DNA of 64,000 nucleotides from JBBDIM01 sp040880405. Its GTDB lineage: Bacteria; Planctomycetota; Planctomycetia; Pirellulales; Pirellulaceae. The notes below the pieces were generated by a model. The model was not told the origin of the DNA and did no database searches. It saw only the letters and a program-made list of their open reading frames with translations. A program made the translations under genes and the position numbers. Position 1 is the first letter of the stretch; each line of letters starts with the position of its first letter. Location: NCBI GenBank assembly GCA_040880405.1, contig JBBDIM010000183.1:1-64000 (forward strand). Reading direction: 5' to 3'. This document shows, one piece after another, positions 47,372-56,928 of this stretch.

Positions 47372-47814
47372 GACCGCGGTTTGCCGATTCTCGAAAGAGC
47401 GGCACTGCTAGCAGAGCCCAAATCCTCGGTTTGTAACTTCGGGATTGCAAGAGTTACAAGTCGCCATCCACGTGCTAGCAGTGCCAGTAACGGACATCCC
47501 GGTTTTTCACGGCCGAATTGACCAAAACGAGCAAAACCAGGGACCCAGAGGCCCATTTCGAGGTTTTCCGCGTCAGTTTCGGCGGTTGTGGACGTTTTGG
47601 CACACCTCTTGCAATGTACTGATCTCATCGAACAAACGTGACCCATCGGCGATGTCGGGGTAGGAAACCCCAAACTCGCCCAGATCTACCCCCTGGGTCA
47701 TTATGGCGAAAACCAATTAACCAACCCATGGAAGGGAACGGCGAAGTACTCCTGCTCTTATCTCGGAATCAGGAATCCTCCGCCGAACTCTCCACCAGCT
47801 CCTGGAGACGCAAG
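47372..47814. other. Non-coding region with a double dyad
   Basis: No gene supported. It contains the dyad element at 47401-47485. The rest is plain sequence leading to the ATP-grasp gene. A 59-residue upstream extension of the ATP-grasp frame, beginning at 47638, was judged not translated. Confidence 0.6.
47401..47485. repeat. Double dyad GGCACTGCTAGCA ... TGCTAGCAGTGCC
   Basis: Perfect 13-base inverted arms at 47401-47413 and 47473-47485. Inside, a second 7-base inverted pair, TTGTAAC (47431-47437) and GTTACAA (47453-47459), could form an inner hairpin. Confidence 0.75.
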
Positions 47815-49326
47815 ATGCGAAACCAAAACATGCAAGTTTCAATGGAAACCGTGATTGCCGCCTCGCCCCTGATGGGTCACGAACTTGAGAATCGTGATTG
47901 CATCAATCAGGCCCAAAACGAACTTCTCGCCGATCGCCTTTCGCTTCGCACTGAGGTTTCGCTCCGGGGACAATCGCAACACGATCTGTTCACCGTCGCT
48001 CCGCTGGATATCCTCGTCTCAGAGAACCAAGGCCGCAAGCAATTCCATTTATTGGAACTCAACGGGACCGGCATCGGCGGCGTCACCAATATGCCGGAAG
48101 AACAAGTTGGCTCGATCCTGGAGTCGCTCGAAGACACCGCCTCTCGACTGGATTGTCCCAACGGCATCATTCTGTTGGCAATCTCCGGGAAGGAATCGAA
48201 CGCCAATCCTCGGTTGAACCGGTTGATGCACGAAAAGATGCTGTTTGCCGAGGCCCTGCGTCGCGGTTTGACTGCCACGTACGGTCGCTGCGATGTGCGA
48301 AACGTCGATCAGATGAAAGCCGCTGCCGAGCAGGGAACCGCCACTGAAGGCCCCACCGTCGTCATGGGCTATATGAAGGATCTGCTCAAGGCCATCAACC
48401 TGGAAGAGGACGGAACCCTCACCATGCATGGTCGGCACATCGCCGGTGCGTTGAATGATCGGTTCTGCCGCAACCTTTTGACCCAGTTCCACGATCGGGT
48501 CGACCTCAGCAAGTTCCAGACAATCAACCGAACTTTTTCACCCGGCAGCGATAAGGGTATCGCGTACAAGCTGATGAACGAGTTTGTCCAGGATCATCCC
48601 CACAGCTCGCTGCCCGACGGTGTCCCGTTCGCCCACTGCCACACCAGGAAGGAACTGATTGAAACCGTTTTAGATTGGGTTCGCGGCGGTCGTGAAGTCG
48701 TGATCAAACCGCATGGCACCGGCCTGGGTCATGGGATCGAGTTTTTCCTAGAGTCCGACGAAGGGGAAGAGGCCATCATCGAGCGGATCGATCAGTCGCT
48801 GGAGTTGACCGGCGAGTATTACGGCATCTCCGGAGGAGCCCTCCCCTACACAGTGTGCGAATACATCGATGCCTGCAAGGTCCAGGAAGAAGGTCATGAG
48901 TTTGAGGGCCACAAATACGAACTGCGAGTGGTGGTTTACCGCGACGGAGAGACACTGAAGGCCTTCCCTTCAATTGCGAAGGTGGCCCGCGAGAGAACGG
49001 ACGACAATGTGTTCGTTCGCCGGGCCTTGATCAACAACATCACCGCGAGCGGAGATACCGTGAAGGTGAGCGGGACCGACTACATGCTTCCGCTGTGCAA
49101 TGAGCGAACCCTGGAGCTATTGGGCCTGAGTGAAATCGAACTGCATCAGCTATGCCGGATGGCGACCGGTTATGTTCGCCACGTGCTCGATCGAATGGAA
49201 GACGCCCCGGCGGAGTTCGGACTTCCGGCCAGTGACGCCGAGGTCGCCGCCGAGGACGACCGAGATCTTGAGCATCTACCCTTCGTACAGGAGGCCTTTG
49301 AAAGCCTGCGACTGAGTGCCGCGTAA
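47815..49326 (+). CDS. ATP-grasp domain protein of unknown specificity
   Basis: A 503-residue protein from the ATG at 47815, with GGAG 7 bases upstream. The ATP-grasp fold is indicated by the nucleotide-lysine strand REVVIKPHGTGLGHGIEFFL around residues 290-310, the lid/E-x-x region ALPYTVCEYIDACKVQEEG, YELRVVVYRDGETLKAFPSI and the metal-binding Asn region RALINNITASG. The N-terminal 250 residues (including KQFHLLELNGTGIGGVTNMP) are not recognised. Such enzymes ligate a carboxylate to an amine, thiol or hydroxyl using ATP. No peptide precursor or partner tailoring enzyme is nearby, so the product is unknown. No signal peptide is present. Confidence 0.75.
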   Translation: MRNQNMQVSMETVIAASPLMGHELENRDCINQAQNELLADRLSLRTEVSLRGQSQHDLFTVAPLDILVSENQGRKQFHLLELNGTGIGGVTNMPEEQVGSILESLEDTASRLDCPNGIILLAISGKESNANPRLNRLMHEKMLFAEALRRGLTATYGRCDVRNVDQMKAAAEQGTATEGPTVVMGYMKDLLKAINLEEDGTLTMHGRHIAGALNDRFCRNLLTQFHDRVDLSKFQTINRTFSPGSDKGIAYKLMNEFVQDHPHSSLPDGVPFAHCHTRKELIETVLDWVRGGREVVIKPHGTGLGHGIEFFLESDEGEEAIIERIDQSLELTGEYYGISGGALPYTVCEYIDACKVQEEGHEFEGHKYELRVVVYRDGETLKAFPSIAKVARERTDDNVFVRRALINNITASGDTVKVSGTDYMLPLCNERTLELLGLSEIELHQLCRMATGYVRHVLDRMEDAPAEFGLPASDAEVAAEDDRDLEHLPFVQEAFESLRLSAA

Positions 49327-49412
49327 TCGCCCGGAGCGTCCGGCGACGGCACTGCGATCGGCCCTCAACGGCACTCCCGGGGGCCGATCGCTACCCGTGC
49401 ATGTTTGGAGCC

Positions 49413-49451
49413 GGTGTACACTTCGGGCCTTGGGGGCCCGGAGTGTACACC
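49413..49451. repeat. 39-base palindrome with GGTGTACAC ends
   Basis: The arms GGTGTACACTTCGGGCC and GGGCCCGGAGTGTACACC flank a short loop with one or two mismatches. It is between the ATP-grasp gene and the convergent DUF1598 gene. It could be an RNA stem or a protein-binding site. Confidence 0.7.
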
Positions 49452-49519
49452 ATTTATTGATCCGTCAGACTCGAGAAGAAAGGAAGCCGTTACCTGAGTG
49501 TTGTCAACAAGAAATGAAA

Positions 49520-49555
49520 CAGGCCGCTTTCCCGGTTGGGCAAGCGGCCTGTTTT
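49520..49555 (+). terminator. Bidirectional terminator between ATP-grasp and DUF1598 genes
   Basis: The 10-base stem CAGGCCGCTT/AAGCGGCCTG is followed by TTTT on the plus strand, with an A-rich stretch on the other side. It is located 190 bases after the ATP-grasp stop and 23 bases before the DUF1598 stop, so it can serve both genes. Confidence 0.85.
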
Positions 49556-49577
49556 CGTTTGAATTGTCAGCCGGGCG

Positions 49578-50945
49578 TTAGTCCCACCACCATTGGCCTG
49601 GAGCCAGTTTCTCGAGGGTGACGTCTTTTTGGGTCTTAGCCAAGCTACCGTCCTCGTCCTGTTGGATCCGCTCCGGCGACAGGGCCTCTTTGGCCTTAAT
49701 CGAAACACCGCCGCCGATCGGCGTGAGGAGGCGACTCCCTTTCCAAACCGCATTGACGGCTGTTTCTACGGTTTCCGGAGCCTGATAGGTCTCAACCGCG
49801 TAACGCTGCTCGTCATTGAAGATTCCTAGATCAAAATCGGCCTGTGAGTAGTAATCCTGTTCATGGATGTAAGCCGAAACGATCAGCAGGTTGATCAAGC
49901 TGCGAAGTTGCCCATAGACGGGGGAGCGATCAGCCAACTCATCATACTTCTTGGTGAAGGTGGAGGTGAACAGGAAGCTGGCCCGATCGGTTTGGTTCGC
50001 TTGCTGGCGGCCACCATCGGCGGTCACCATTTCGTTTTCTCCGATCAGTTTGACACCCTGGCCCACCAATTCCATGGCGAGCCCGTCTTCGGTGACCTTG
50101 ACCGTCTCATAATTCGGCGTGAAGAACCAACGTTTAAGGGCATTGCGGGAACTTCCGCCGGGTCTGGAGTTTTCCGTGTAACTCGGGATCCTCACCGGTG
50201 GTTGTTCCAGCCCGATGCCGATCAGCTTCATCCGGTAGTCCGCTTCGACCAGGACCTGGGCGAAATGAGTTTGAGGCGAAATACCGGCGATCGTCACGGT
50301 TTGTAGCCCCAAAGACTGCTGCAATCCGAGGACAATTCGCTGAGTGTCGTCCGGAGTGGCGGTTGTGCCGGCGGCCGACAGGAATTGCTGCATCCGCTGC
50401 AAACCTTCCTGAGTCGGGTCGATCGAAACACCCACGAAATTCACCCCTTTGGTATTCGGGGCATAGGCACGCAGGGCGACCACAAGGTCTTCTAGCCGTA
50501 AGGTGGCACGACCGGTACTTGTCCCGACCACACGACCGGTAAGATCCTCCACAAATCCTTCAGCCGGCCCGGCCAACACAATGTCGCCCGACTCCGGATA
50601 AAAGAACACATACCGGATTTCGGTCAATCCGGCCAAATTAAGCATCTCGGCTGTCAGGCCGGCGTTGGCCTCGACCGCTTGATCGACGACCGCCTCCAAC
50701 CGATTGAGCGAGATTTTTCGCAGCGGACTGGGTCGATTCAACTCCGGGGCCAAGCTTGTCTTAGCTTGTTGCACCCGTTGCCGCATCAGTTGCCCGGAAG
50801 GATCGGCGGCGCGTTGCATCCGCAGGACCCCTTTGGCGTCCACGTGTACCCCGGCCGGTGATTGAAGCTGTGCATACGCGGAAGACGCGAATACCAACAG
50901 AGCAATCGAAAGTAGTGGCATCTGCTTGAAAAGTCGCAAGCCCAT
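49578..50945 (-). CDS. DUF1598 exported protein
   Basis: About 455 residues from the ATG at 50945, with a signal peptide (LFKQMPLLSIALLVFASSAY, cleavage near YAQ). The body has long conserved DUF1598-type stretches (LTEIRYVFFYPESGDIVLAG, GQGVKLIGENEMVTADGG) and ends TLEKLAPGQWWWD. The family occurs widely in planctomycetes and has no assigned function that I know. A preceding ATG at 50972 gives a non-signal N-terminus. It is the only gene on its transcription run and is convergent with the ATP-grasp gene, sharing the terminator at 49520-49555. Confidence 0.85.
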   Translation of the reverse strand: MGLRLFKQMPLLSIALLVFASSAYAQLQSPAGVHVDAKGVLRMQRAADPSGQLMRQRVQQAKTSLAPELNRPSPLRKISLNRLEAVVDQAVEANAGLTAEMLNLAGLTEIRYVFFYPESGDIVLAGPAEGFVEDLTGRVVGTSTGRATLRLEDLVVALRAYAPNTKGVNFVGVSIDPTQEGLQRMQQFLSAAGTTATPDDTQRIVLGLQQSLGLQTVTIAGISPQTHFAQVLVEADYRMKLIGIGLEQPPVRIPSYTENSRPGGSSRNALKRWFFTPNYETVKVTEDGLAMELVGQGVKLIGENEMVTADGGRQQANQTDRASFLFTSTFTKKYDELADRSPVYGQLRSLINLLIVSAYIHEQDYYSQADFDLGIFNDEQRYAVETYQAPETVETAVNAVWKGSRLLTPIGGGVSIKAKEALSPERIQQDEDGSLAKTQKDVTLEKLAPGQWWWD

Positions 50946-51214
50946 GATAGATCCCTGGTTTCTATGGCACACAGTGAAAAGAGATTACCAGTGACACGCC
51001 CCGCGATTTATCCACGTAAGAGTGCCGAGATTGGGAGGAGGTAAAACGCGTCGTTTCAGCCCCCGCGCCATCGAGTGACGTCTTGTCGATCTTAATTTGA
51101 GGGAATAGGAAAGGCAAGCAAATCACGAAAAGAACCCCACATGGGTGGTTTCTGCCGCCTGCCACGATCGCAATGTCACCTTTTGGCGTACTAAAAAGTA
51201 GGTCGTGAAATGCC

Positions 51215-54200
51215 TTAGGCTGTATTTTTTAGCCCTTTCATCGGTGGCCGAGAGAGTAAAAGTTCGAAATTTCCGATTCCTAGTAGCTCGTCGACCCGAT
51301 TTCTCATCTCGGGAGCCAGATCGACGCCTCGTTGGCTCTTCAAGATCACGTGATGTCCGTCCAGCAGAATTAACATCAAACGAAGTTCCGCGCTGCCAGG
51401 GTAGCCTCGCAAAATTTCATTGAGGGGCCGCAGGATCTCTTTGCCGTGGACCGATTCATTGACCCTCACAATGACTCCCCGTGCATAGCGAGTTTCGATC
51501 TCTTCGACTGGAATCACCTCGTTGACGATCAAATTGGCCTCATCGTCACTGCCGCGGCGGTCGATCCGGCCTTGGACGATGCAGACCCGGTCCGGCTGGA
51601 TGAATTCCTCCAATTTCGCATAATCTTCCGGCCACGCGATGCAACGAATCCCGCCGTCGATATCCTCCAGATCGAAGTTGGCGTACTTCGTATGGGTACT
51701 ACCAGGCCGCGCTCGACGGGTATGAGCCAGCTTTATCGAGGACATAATCCCGCCCAGGACGATTTCGGTTTTGTCTTTCACCGTTTTGAGAGAGGAGGTG
51801 GTGTGGGTACAGCACATCTTGAACTTCTTCTCGTACTCCGCCAAAGGGTGGCTAGACCAATAGAACCCCAGGACCTCTTTTTCGTAGGTCAGCTTCTCTC
51901 GGTCATCCCAAGGGTCGCAGTCGGGAAGTGCCGCTTCGACCGCGACTTCTTCTGGCTCCTCGACCGCCGCGAACAGGTTCTTTTGCCCCGACTTGCGGTC
52001 TGCGATGGCCGACGCGCCGGACTGAAGCGCCTTTTCGAGCACCGTCGCGTACTGAGCGCGGTGCCCACCCATATTGTCGAACGCGCCCGCCTTGACCAAT
52101 GTTTCAATCGCCGCCTTGGAGCACATCGTCGGATCGACCCGTTCACAGAAGTCAAAGATGTCCAAAAAGGGACCATCCTTCTCCCGAGCGGCGACGATCG
52201 CGTCGGCGGCACCGCCACCACAACCCTTGATCGCACTCAGTCCGAAGGTGATTTTGTCGTCGAGCACCGCAAACTCGGCGTCCGACCGATTCACATCCGG
52301 GGGGAGAACCTCGATGTTCATCCGCTCGGCATCCTCCATATGCTCGACCAAGGCGTCCTTCGTTTTGAAGTTCCGGCCTGAGATATCGCCCGAGAGGAGG
52401 GCGGCCATAAACTCAACCTGGTAGTGGGCCTTCAGATAGGCGGTCTGGTAGGCGACTAGGGCGTAGGCAGTGGAGTGGCTTTTGTTGAACCCATAGCCGG
52501 CGAATTTGAGGATCATATCCCAAAATTCCTGGGCCTTATCCTGGGCCAAGCCCTGCTCCGTGGCTCCACTGAGGAACTGCTCGCGGTTCTGCTCGATCAG
52601 CGCTTCCTTTTTCTTGCTGATCGCCTTAATGCAGGTATACGCTTTGGCCAAGGGAATGCCCCCGAGGCGGTTCAAAATCCGCATCACCTGCTCCTGGTAA
52701 ACCATCACGCCGTTGGTTTCCGCCAGGATGTCTTTCAGCACCGGGTGCAGGTACTCGGCCTCCTTACGGCCAAGCTTGACCTCGATATATTCGTCCACCA
52801 TGCCCCCTTCTAAAGGGCCAGGACGATACAACGCATTGGTCGCGATGATGTCATGGAAATGATCTGGTTTCATCCGTTTCAGCAGATCGCGAATGCCCCC
52901 GCTTTCCAACTGAAAAACCCCCTTGGTCTCGCCTCGTCTTAGCAATTCAAAGGTTGGTTTGTCCTCTAAGGAAATGCGATTCAGGTCGAGGTTTTCCCCG
53001 CGGGTCTTTTTGATCAGATCGACGGCGTTTCGCAGGATCGTCAGGTTGCGCAGCCCGAGAAAATCCATCTTCAAAAGACCGGCGGCCTCAACGTCGTTCA
53101 TGGACCACTGGGTGATGACGTCGTCCTTGCCGGATACGCGGCAGAGCGGAAGGTACTCGGTCAGCGGCTCATCGGCGATCACCACCGCGCATGCGTGTGT
53201 TCCTACATTCCGGACCAGGCCTTCGATTTTCGATGCGAGGGTAAGCAGCTCGCGAATATCTGCGTTGTTGTCGTAGGCTTTTTTGAGGTCTTCGCTCTGT
53301 TCTATCGCCGCCTTCACCTTGATGCCCAGGGTCTCCGGCACCATGCCGGTCACTTCGTTCACCATGTCGAGTGGAAGCCCCATCGCCCGACCGACATCCT
53401 TAATCGCGGCCCGAGCCGCCAAAGTGCCGAAGGTCCCGATCTGAGCGACATTCGCCTCGCCATATTTGTCCTTGACGTACCGCAGGACGATCTCCCGTCG
53501 TTCTTTATCGAAGTCGATATCGATATCGGGCGCTTCCAACCGGCTTTCATCCAGAAATCGCTCGAACAGCAGGTCGTACTTGATCGGACAGACGTGGCTC
53601 ATGTAGAGGGCGTAGCAGACGATCGCACCCACACCGCTACCACGAGCCGTGGCCGGGATGTTTTGTTCCCGGGCATGGATCACAAAATCCCACACGATCA
53701 GGAAGTAATTGGGGAATCCGAGCTTGTTGATCACGCCCAACTCGCGGTCGAGTCGCTTAATGACCACCTCACACAGCTCGCCGTTCTCCCACATTTCCTC
53801 GTTGTCTTGGTATCGATCCTTAAGCCCTTCGATACAGAGCTCGCGGAGGTAGGACGCCGCGGTTTTTCCTTCCGGAATCTTGTAGGTGGGGAAGTGTCGC
53901 TTGCCGAGTTCCAGATCGATATCGACCGTATCGGCGATCTCTTGGCTGCGGGCAACGGCGTCGTCGAGGCCGGGAAAACTGCCGTACATATCCTCTTGCG
54001 AGCGGAGGTAGAATTGATCGTTCTCCATTTTCATCCGCGAGGAGTCTGTCCGGAACTTGCCGGTATTGATGCACAGCATGATATCCTGTGCTTCGGCGTC
54101 TTCTCGATCGACGTAATGGGTGTCGCTGGTCGCGACCAGGGGAAGTCCCATCCTCTTGGCGATATCGACCGCCCCCTCCAGTTGTCGCGACTGGATATCG

Positions 54201-54757
54201 AGTCCATTGTTCATGATCTCGACAAAGTAGCGATCACCGAACAGTTTATGGAACCAGCCCGCCGTTTCAGTCGCGTCGCGCAGCACTTCCGAGGTATTGG
54301 TGCCCCGCATCACAATCCGGGAAAATTCACTGGAAACGCAACCCGACAAGCAAACAATACCTTCGTGATGCTTTTCGAGCAGGTCCTTGTCGATTCGTGG
54401 TTTAAAATAAAAGCCTTCCAGATAGGCGGATGAGGCCATCTTCACCAGGTTTTTGAATCCGATCTTGTTTTGGGCAAGCAGCGTTAGATGGTAGTTCGAT
54501 TCCCGGATGCCGCCATGCTTCTCCAGGCGGCTACTCGGGGCGATGTACGCCTCGTACCCGATGATCGGGTTGATCCCGGCCCCTTTGCAGGCATTGTAAA
54601 ACTGCAAAGCGCCATGCAGATTGCCATGATCGGTGAGGGCTAGGGAGTTCATCCCCATGTCCTTGGCCTTGTTCACGAGCCGCGGAATCGAGCCGGCGCC
54701 GTCCAGCAAGCTGTAATGGGAATGGCAGTGCAAATGTACAAATGGACGAGCAGTCAT
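51215..54757 (-). CDS. dnaE: DNA polymerase III subunit alpha
   Basis: A 1180-residue replicative polymerase of the C-family. The N-terminal PHP domain begins PFVHLHCHSHYSLLDGAGSI. The catalytic palm has the DxDxDF motif in LEAPDIDIDFDKERREIVLR, and conserved blocks YRPGPLEGGMVDEYIEVKLG and GYGFNKSHSTAYALVAYQTA follow. A helix-hairpin-helix and OB-fold lie toward the C-terminus (IVLGGIMSSIKLAHTRRARP). The ATG at 54757 gives the standard N-terminus; the upstream frame extension to 54919 is not family-like. Housekeeping, in the cytoplasmic replisome. Length is normal for DnaE. Confidence 0.97.
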   Translation of the reverse strand: MTARPFVHLHCHSHYSLLDGAGSIPRLVNKAKDMGMNSLALTDHGNLHGALQFYNACKGAGINPIIGYEAYIAPSSRLEKHGGIRESNYHLTLLAQNKIGFKNLVKMASSAYLEGFYFKPRIDKDLLEKHHEGIVCLSGCVSSEFSRIVMRGTNTSEVLRDATETAGWFHKLFGDRYFVEIMNNGLDIQSRQLEGAVDIAKRMGLPLVATSDTHYVDREDAEAQDIMLCINTGKFRTDSSRMKMENDQFYLRSQEDMYGSFPGLDDAVARSQEIADTVDIDLELGKRHFPTYKIPEGKTAASYLRELCIEGLKDRYQDNEEMWENGELCEVVIKRLDRELGVINKLGFPNYFLIVWDFVIHAREQNIPATARGSGVGAIVCYALYMSHVCPIKYDLLFERFLDESRLEAPDIDIDFDKERREIVLRYVKDKYGEANVAQIGTFGTLAARAAIKDVGRAMGLPLDMVNEVTGMVPETLGIKVKAAIEQSEDLKKAYDNNADIRELLTLASKIEGLVRNVGTHACAVVIADEPLTEYLPLCRVSGKDDVITQWSMNDVEAAGLLKMDFLGLRNLTILRNAVDLIKKTRGENLDLNRISLEDKPTFELLRRGETKGVFQLESGGIRDLLKRMKPDHFHDIIATNALYRPGPLEGGMVDEYIEVKLGRKEAEYLHPVLKDILAETNGVMVYQEQVMRILNRLGGIPLAKAYTCIKAISKKKEALIEQNREQFLSGATEQGLAQDKAQEFWDMILKFAGYGFNKSHSTAYALVAYQTAYLKAHYQVEFMAALLSGDISGRNFKTKDALVEHMEDAERMNIEVLPPDVNRSDAEFAVLDDKITFGLSAIKGCGGGAADAIVAAREKDGPFLDIFDFCERVDPTMCSKAAIETLVKAGAFDNMGGHRAQYATVLEKALQSGASAIADRKSGQKNLFAAVEEPEEVAVEAALPDCDPWDDREKLTYEKEVLGFYWSSHPLAEYEKKFKMCCTHTTSSLKTVKDKTEIVLGGIMSSIKLAHTRRARPGSTHTKYANFDLEDIDGGIRCIAWPEDYAKLEEFIQPDRVCIVQGRIDRRGSDDEANLIVNEVIPVEEIETRYARGVIVRVNESVHGKEILRPLNEILRGYPGSAELRLMLILLDGHHVILKSQRGVDLAPEMRNRVDELLGIGNFELLLSRPPMKGLKNTA

Positions 54758-54979
54758 CGTTTCAGCCCCAGCGTTGAACAACCGAGCGTGCCAACCCGCC
54801 GAGTTGGGCGAAGCGGCCTCAACACCTGCGGGAAAGCAAAGAAGAGAAGCGATTCTACCAAGTAGATTTTGCCTGCAAACCGATTGACTTTTTACCCCGG
54901 CTTGGTCGGCTGGGCGCAACAGGCCCCGGAGACTGGACTTCCGCTGATAGGGAATACTGTTGGAAAATTTTCCGGAGCG

Positions 54980-55678
54980 TCAGTCCGGTTCGCTAATCGA
55001 CCTCAACAGCATCGCCAGCCGGGCCTGGAGGTCGAGTAGATTTTGCCATTCCCGCGTCTCCAGGGAGACTTTCTCGGCTCGGTCGTTGATCTCGACGGAA
55101 AGCAACAAGTGCCGAATGCGAATGTGGATGTAATCGAGGATTTCGGAGAGTTGAGCGGCCTGAGCGGGGCTCAATCGTTCCGGCAAATCGGGTGGTTGGA
55201 GTGAGTAAATGGTCGCCTGAAGATCGTCCTGTTGTTCATTCCAATTGAGTTCGAATTCCAGCGAAGAAGGCGCATCCGCAACCATCTCTTTCGGATCACA
55301 GGTGGGATCCTCGTCGGCTGGATCGCGGAGTTTGCGTTCCGCCTGTTGCTGCTTACGAAGCTGAGCCAACCGGTCCGCGATTTCCTCCTCACTGCCATAG
55401 ATCAATACGGATCGCCCCAGGTGGATCATGTCACCGGGACGGAGAATGCGCAAATGAATGTCCTCGCCATTAACGCGGGTCCCATTGGTGCTCTCGAGGT
55501 CCGTAAGGACAATCTTGCCGTGGTCTTCCTGGATTTTGAGGTGGAAGCGGCTGACCCGGTCATCCTTAAGCTGAAGGGTGTTCCCCTCTTCCCTGCCGAT
55601 GGAAACCGGCGTGTCGAGATCTTCAAAGACGGTTCCCCGATCTGCCCCGTCAATGATTCGTAATGTGATGTGTGCCAT
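54980..55678 (-). CDS. FHA domain protein
   Basis: About 232 residues from the ATG at 55678. The N-terminal FHA domain (about 1-100) has all its signatures: SIGREEGNTLQLKDDRVSRFHLKI (G-R and S-x-x-H) and LTDLESTNGTRVNGEDI. FHA domains bind phosphothreonine peptides. A coiled-coil-like region with LAQLRKQQQAERKLRDPA and a last segment (SPAQAAQLSEILDYIHIRIR) make up the C-terminus, with no other known domain. A frame extension upstream, running into the tRNA-Arg at 55949, is rejected because it translates the tRNA in the reverse direction. It may relate to Ser/Thr kinase signalling, though no kinase is next to it. Confidence 0.88.
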   Translation of the reverse strand: MAHITLRIIDGADRGTVFEDLDTPVSIGREEGNTLQLKDDRVSRFHLKIQEDHGKIVLTDLESTNGTRVNGEDIHLRILRPGDMIHLGRSVLIYGSEEEIADRLAQLRKQQQAERKLRDPADEDPTCDPKEMVADAPSSLEFELNWNEQQDDLQATIYSLQPPDLPERLSPAQAAQLSEILDYIHIRIRHLLLSVEINDRAEKVSLETREWQNLLDLQARLAMLLRSISEPD

Positions 55679-55948
55679 GAAATTTTGCGCAATCCGCGAA
55701 CTCGAAATCCTCTCCAGTGCCTCTTCATTATGTCGTGTCGAAGGGCTACCTGCGAGTAGTGGGCGAAAATCCAATGGACTGCGTATCTTGAAACGAGAAA
55801 GCAGCTTACGGCGTGAAGACAGTCCCCTGGAATTTAAAGTTAGAACTCCCGGCGGCTGAGTTCCTGCGGACAGCCCGTTGTTCGCGGGGGGGAACCTGCT
55901 ATAACCTTGAATTATTCGAGCGCGCGGATGCCAGCTCGTTGCGACCCA

Positions 55949-56022
55949 GCGGAAGTAGCTCAATTGGATAGAGCATTGGTCTTCGAAACCAAGGGTTGGG
56001 GGTTCGAGTCCCTCCTTCCGCA
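55949..56022 (+). tRNA. tRNA-Arg (anticodon TCG)
   Basis: The acceptor GCGGAAG pairs with CTTCCGC. The anticodon stem TTGGT/ACCAA encloses loop CTTCGAA, giving anticodon TCG. The T arm includes GGTTCGAGTCC, and the discriminator is A. It lies in the gap between the FHA gene and the cysteine-rich protein gene, both on the opposite strand. Confidence 0.95.
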
Positions 56023-56049
56023 CCTTTCATCTTGATTAAACATGAAACG

Positions 56050-56083
56050 AAAAAAAGCCGGGTTGGTGAACCAACCCGGCTTT
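56050..56083 (-). terminator. Terminator after the cysteine-rich protein gene
   Basis: The stem GCCGGGTTGGT/ACCAACCCGGC has a run of A before it on the plus strand (T on the minus strand), so it terminates minus-strand transcription from the gene ending at 56131. The plus side also has TTT and could work weakly for the tRNA. Confidence 0.85.
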
Positions 56084-56130
56084 CATTGTGCTGGCCGCGA
56101 GGGCCAGGATCTTAAGTTATCACGCTTCGC

Positions 56131-56928
56131 TTAGCGGCTGCTAACGACCCGGCGGCGAGCCGGAACGAAGGTCATGGCGTCGGCAGGGACGGGAGCCGGA
56201 GGCATGTCGTCCATTTCGCTTTCGCCAGCGGCGGGCGAAGGGCTACCGATGTCATAGCCACAGCTATCGCATCCACCGCAGCTATCGCATCCGGTGTCGC
56301 ATCCACAGCCGCTGTTGCAGCGAGTGTGGCAGCAGAACAACCGCGAGATCGCGTCACGGATCGGGGTGCATGAGCAAACCTTAGGCTGGCAGCAGCTCGG
56401 GGCGGCATCGCAACCACAAGCGGCCTGCGGAGCGACACAGGTCGGCTCAACCGCACATCCGCAGTTGCTCTTGCGACCGAAGTGACCGAGCAGACCACCG
56501 TGGTGACGCTTGGCACAAGGATCGCAACCGCAAGCGGAAGGAGCGGCACAGGTCACTTCAGGAGCGGCACAAGTCGCTTCCACACCGCATCCGCAATGCG
56601 AACGCTTGCAACTGTGGAATAGGTTGTGCAACGCGTCCCGCAGCGGGGTGCCGAACTTCGGCTTGCAGCAAGAGGTCGAAGCACATCCGCAATCGACAGG
56701 AGCGTGGCAGCTAGGTTCCGGGGCACAGCAAGTTGCGGCCGGAGGAGCGTAGCAGCGAGGCTTGGGCATGCAGCAACGCGGTTTAGGCGTGCAACACGAC
56801 GGGGTCTGACAGCAGGACGTGGAGGCACCGCAGCCCGAGCCGAGCATTTGGTCCAACAGCCCCGCGGCGTACGACTGGCTGGTCATAAATCCGAGTACCA
56901 GCGTCGCCAATAAAATGTTCCACTTCAT
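56131..56928 (-). CDS. Cysteine-rich exported protein
   Basis: A 265-residue protein from the ATG at 56928, with AGGAG 9 bases upstream and a signal peptide (MKWNILLATLVLGFMTSQSY, cleavage near YAA). The mature part has about 41 Cys residues, mostly CC or CGC units such as SCCQTPSCCTPKPRCCMPKP, and the repeated pattern TPLRDALHNLFHSC / TPIRDAISRLFCCH. It ends with a Pro/Ala/Asp tail and a basic VPARRRVVSSR. Very Cys-rich wall or surface proteins are typical of planctomycetes. This one is a candidate for disulfide-linked envelope material. No conserved domain is recognised. Confidence 0.85.
   Translation of the reverse strand: MKWNILLATLVLGFMTSQSYAAGLLDQMLGSGCGASTSCCQTPSCCTPKPRCCMPKPRCYAPPAATCCAPEPSCHAPVDCGCASTSCCKPKFGTPLRDALHNLFHSCKRSHCGCGVEATCAAPEVTCAAPSACGCDPCAKRHHGGLLGHFGRKSNCGCAVEPTCVAPQAACGCDAAPSCCQPKVCSCTPIRDAISRLFCCHTRCNSGCGCDTGCDSCGGCDSCGYDIGSPSPAAGESEMDDMPPAPVPADAMTFVPARRRVVSSR

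Noticed and set aside
47638..47814. N-terminal extension of the ATP-grasp gene
   Set aside because: Residues are Arg/Pro-rich and not conserved-looking; the ATG at 47815 has a good ribosome-binding site.
55679..56023. N-terminal extension of the FHA gene
   Set aside because: The residues EGLEPPTLGFEDQCS are a reverse translation of the tRNA-Arg gene; the FHA protein starts at 55678.
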